A DNA stretch of 64,000 bases, from assembly GCA_017621035.1 (NCBI GenBank), contig JAGATY010000022.1:1-64000 (forward strand). The letters run 5' to 3'. The number at the start of each line of letters is the position of its first letter. The stretch's first letter is position 1. The position numbers and the translations under genes were made by a program. The notes under the pieces are model-generated. The model was given only the letters and a program-made list of their open reading frames with translations, did not search any database and had not been told where the DNA came from. The DNA is from Bacteroides sp. (lineage in GTDB: Bacteria; Bacteroidota; Bacteroidia; Bacteroidales; Bacteroidaceae). Of this stretch, positions 61,491-64,000 are shown in pieces.

Positions 61491-63371
61491 CTATAGCAGT
61501 ATCAATATCAACGCCAGCGTTCCAAGCAGGAAGACAAAGGCATATTGCTGCACATGGCCATTCTGCAAGCCCCGGATTTCGTCGGACGTGGCATCTGCTC
61601 CCCAAGCCAGAAAGTCGAAGAAGCCATCCACCACATGACGGTCGAACCAAGCAATGGGGCGACTGATACAGCCGAAGATTATCTTGTGTGTGACAAACTG
61701 GTACACCTCATCTATATAGAAGCGGTGGTAAGCAGCCGTCCACAAGCCCCGGAAGCGGCGTTGCAAACCGTCGGCCACGGGCTGTTTCTCACCTTTATAT
61801 ATATAGGTAGCCAACAGAATGGCCGCTACAGCCACGGCAATGCTGGTTCCGGCCACTGTCCAGTCAAGGTGAATATCGTAGGCCGTACCGTTAGAACTGG
61901 TGAAGTGTCCAAAGGGGATGAATCCGGCCACGCAGGTGATGACGGCAAGGAACATCAGGGGCAGGGACATGGAAAGCCCCTCCCTAACCCTCCCCCGATG
62001 GGTGGGAGTTGAGGGGGCTGCCCAAAAGATTCCATAATACAATCTGAACATATAGAACGCTGTCATACCAGCAATCAGTGTCATCGCCCAACCCATAAGA
62101 GGACTGAAGTGGAAGCAAGCAGTCAGGATCTCGTCTTTCGAGAAGAATCCCGAGAAAGGCGGGATGCCTGCAATGGCCAAGCAGGCGATGAGGAACGTCC
62201 AGTGCGTGATGGGCATATACTTGCGCAGTCCGCCCATAGCCGACATTTCGTTGCTATGCACAGCGTGGATGATGCTGCCTGCACCGAGGAAAAGCAATGC
62301 CTTGAACATGGCATGGGTAAAGAGGTGGAACATAGAGGCCATGTAGCCCAATCCGCCTTCGTGCGGGTCGGCCGAGGTACATACACCCAAAGCAACCATC
62401 ATGAAGCCAATTTGCGAGATGGTAGAAAAGGCCAGCACACGCTTGATGTCGCTCTGCACGCAAGCCACCGAAGCGGCATAGAAGGCTGTGACGAGACCGA
62501 CGTAAGCCACCAGATGCAGTACGTCGGGCGCATAGCCGATGAAGAGCGGGAACATACGAGCCACCAGATAGACACCGGCCACCACCATCGTAGCAGCATG
62601 GATAAGGGCACTGACAGGAGTCGGGCCTTCCATCGCGTCGGGCAACCAAATGTGCAGGGGAAACATGGCACTCTTTCCGGCACCGCCGATGAACATCAGT
62701 CCCAATGCCAAGGGAACCATCTTCACGGCCATACCCGTCAGACTGCCGGTATCCGTCAGGAAACTGTAGGAACCGACGTAGTAACCATAAACAAGAATGC
62801 CTATCAGAAATCCCAAGTCGGCAAAGCGCGTCACGATGAATGCTTTCTTCGAAGCGGCAATGGCAGCAGGTTTGGTGTAGTAGAATCCGATGAGCAGATA
62901 ACTCGACACACCCACCAGCTCCCAGAAGAGATACATCTGGAAGATATTCGTTGCCACCACCAATCCGAGCATCGACATAGTGAAGAGACTGAGGAAAGCG
63001 TAGTATCGCTGAAAACCGCGTTCGCCCTTCATGTAACCGAAGGAGTAGATGTGTACCATCAGGCTGACGGTGGAGATGACTACAAGCATCATTACCGAGA
63101 TGGGGTCGAGCAGGATACCCATGTCAATGCTCAGCGTCTCCGTGAAGGGAAGCCAGCAGATGTTGTAAGGAACAAGCGTCTCAAACGTGCCGTCTGCCAG
63201 TCGGGGTGCGGTGAAGTAGTTTGCAGCCGTCAGCCACGACAACACCGTCACCACTGTCAGCGAAGCCGTGCCGATGAGACCCGCCGCGCGGTGGCTCATC
63301 CATTTGCCTCCCAATCCCAACGTAAGGAAAGAGAGCAGAGGCAAGAGAAGTATTAGAATCGTATATTCCAT
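61491..63371 (-). CDS. nuoL: NADH-quinone oxidoreductase subunit L
   Basis: A 626-residue inner-membrane subunit with about 16 helices, the distal proton-pumping part of complex I. Conserved LFWELVGVSSYLLIGFYY (Glu) and LGLMFIGGAGKSAMFPLHIWLPDAMEGPTPVSAL (Lys and His) segments are seen. Near residue 455 a hydrophilic loop PSTPTHRGRVREGL is encoded by a G/C-rich palindromic sequence like dispersed intergenic repeats. nuoK is one base upstream. Confidence 0.96.
   Translation of the reverse strand: MEYTILILLLPLLSFLTLGLGGKWMSHRAAGLIGTASLTVVTVLSWLTAANYFTAPRLADGTFETLVPYNICWLPFTETLSIDMGILLDPISVMMLVVISTVSLMVHIYSFGYMKGERGFQRYYAFLSLFTMSMLGLVVATNIFQMYLFWELVGVSSYLLIGFYYTKPAAIAASKKAFIVTRFADLGFLIGILVYGYYVGSYSFLTDTGSLTGMAVKMVPLALGLMFIGGAGKSAMFPLHIWLPDAMEGPTPVSALIHAATMVVAGVYLVARMFPLFIGYAPDVLHLVAYVGLVTAFYAASVACVQSDIKRVLAFSTISQIGFMMVALGVCTSADPHEGGLGYMASMFHLFTHAMFKALLFLGAGSIIHAVHSNEMSAMGGLRKYMPITHWTFLIACLAIAGIPPFSGFFSKDEILTACFHFSPLMGWAMTLIAGMTAFYMFRLYYGIFWAAPSTPTHRGRVREGLSMSLPLMFLAVITCVAGFIPFGHFTSSNGTAYDIHLDWTVAGTSIAVAVAAILLATYIYKGEKQPVADGLQRRFRGLWTAAYHRFYIDEVYQFVTHKIIFGCISRPIAWFDRHVVDGFFDFLAWGADATSDEIRGLQNGHVQQYAFVFLLGTLALILILL
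61974..62019. repeat. Palindromic repeat inside nuoL, in frame
   Basis: AGCCCCTCCC, TAACCCTCCCCC, GATGGGTGGG and GTTGAGGGGGCT form an imperfect palindrome of about 46 bp. It resembles the G/C-rich arms at 61355-61488. It is read through as PSTPTHRGRVREGL in a loop between two helices of NuoL. Confidence 0.7.
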
Positions 63372-63372
63372 A

Positions 63373-63681
63373 TCACCATTTCATTTCGTTGAGGTTCTTC
63401 ACCTGAATGTTCTTCAGGTTACGATAGATGTTAATCATAATGGCAATAGCCACAGCCGTTTCCGCAGCCGAGATGGCAATGGAGAAGAGCGCAAAAAAGT
63501 ATCCCTCCATGCCGCCGGGGAACAGATAGCGGTTGAACACGGCGAAGTTGATGTCCGTAGCATTCAGAATCAGTTCCACACTGATAAGAATGGCCAGCGT
63601 GTTGCGTCGGGTGAAGAATCCATACATCCCGGCAAAGAACATGATGGCCGAGAGGATGAGGTAGTATTCCATGTAAACCAT
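63373..63681 (-). CDS. nuoK: NADH-quinone oxidoreductase subunit K
   Basis: A 102-residue inner-membrane subunit with three helices. FFAGMYGFFTRRNTLAILISVELILNATDINFAVF has the conserved Glu of the second helix (VELILNA) and the earlier one is replaced by the usual pattern for this family. It lies between nuoJ (5-base gap) and nuoL (1-base gap). Confidence 0.95.
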   Translation of the reverse strand: MVYMEYYLILSAIMFFAGMYGFFTRRNTLAILISVELILNATDINFAVFNRYLFPGGMEGYFFALFSIAISAAETAVAIAIMINIYRNLKNIQVKNLNEMKW

Positions 63682-63686
63682 AAGCG

Positions 63687-64000
63687 TTATCTTTTTCTTG
63701 CAATTAAGATGCCCCCCACAATGCAGGCCAGCAACAGGATGCTGACTGCCTCGAAGGGCAAGAGGTATCCATACTTGTCGCCCGAGAGCATCTGCTGCCC
63801 GATGAGGCGGACGTTGATTTCAATAGGTGTCACGTCGGCAGAGGCCAGGAACTTGTGTTTCAGCGTTACCAGCACCACGATGATGGCGCCGGCCACGGTA
63901 GCGCCGGCTCCGGCCAGAAACTTGCGACGTTTCAGCTCTTCGGCACGGTCTCCCTTGTCACTCGTCAAGAGGATGGAGAAGACGTAGAGCACCACAATGC
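63687..64000 (-). CDS. nuoJ: NADH-quinone oxidoreductase subunit J (N-terminus outside window)
   Basis: The C-terminal about 104 residues of NuoJ. IVVLYVFSILLT is the third helix with the usual VGAIVVLYVF-type end; a loop with TSDKGDRAEELKRRKF follows, then a helix, a polar stretch and the last helix AVSILLLACIVGGILIARK. About 65 N-terminal residues lie beyond the right edge; the GTG at 63995 is not the true start. It continues the operon order J-K-L-M-N. Confidence 0.92.
   Translation of the reverse strand, partial: IVVLYVFSILLTSDKGDRAEELKRRKFLAGAGATVAGAIIVVLVTLKHKFLASADVTPIEINVRLIGQQMLSGDKYGYLLPFEAVSILLLACIVGGILIARKR

Noticed and set aside
62109..63356. 415-residue plus-strand frame, His/Glu-rich
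   Set aside because: Antisense to nuoL; hydrophobic codons read backward give such composition.

Overview
The window looks like chromosome of a Bacteroides-type bacterium (Bacteroidaceae). Evidence: many genes carry the Bacteroides promoter pattern (TTTG, about 20 bases, TAnnTTTG); there is a MurF-alanine racemase fusion, a BlaI/BlaR1-TonB pair, a DUF3667 protein, a GSCFA protein, a sigma factor paired with a membrane-anchored beta-barrel protein, and complex I genes ordered J-K-L-M-N. I cannot name the species. No rRNA, tRNA, CRISPR array or prophage is visible; the only transposase trace is a 3' remnant at the left edge.

Layout. 1-11.7 kb: transposase tail, HU-like protein, alaS, M23 peptidase, Sua5-type tRNA modification enzyme, a frameshifted ABC permease, nagB, flavodiiron protein, radical SAM protein. 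12-24 kb: ECF sigma/barrel operon, amino-sugar operon (ROK kinase, MFS carrier, SIS protein), dipeptidyl peptidase IV, lipA, a membrane protein, an RsmI-like methylase, fabI. 24-28 kb: a solitary MmeI-like restriction-modification enzyme behind an elaborately folded leader. 28-37 kb: GSCFA protein, murF-alr, phosphatase, dxs, trkA-trkH. 37-49 kb: esterase, tatA-tatC, HAD phosphatase with a Pif1-like helicase, blaI-blaR1 (frameshifted), a Dna2-like nuclease-helicase. 49-58 kb: SPFH operon, candidate small RNA, two tiny membrane proteins, a Ric/hemerythrin/LuxR regulator, Ntn-hydrolase plus TPR operon, DUF3667 protein, a toxin-antitoxin pair. 58.4-64 kb: nuoN, M, L, K and part of J.

The most unusual signal is in the intergenic DNA. 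At least ten separate short arrays, with different sequences, repeat at exactly 22 bp. Several are built from odd-length palindromes, usually with C/T-rich DNA to the left and G/A-rich DNA to the right. The sequence of the unit changes from locus to locus but the pitch does not. Nearly all lie upstream of a gene. A second novelty is the MmeI leader: five nested helices and a terminator, enclosed by an 11-bp helix whose second arm lies directly before the start codon. A third is a 120-bp dispersed repeat that carries two complete promoters and sits before two unrelated genes.
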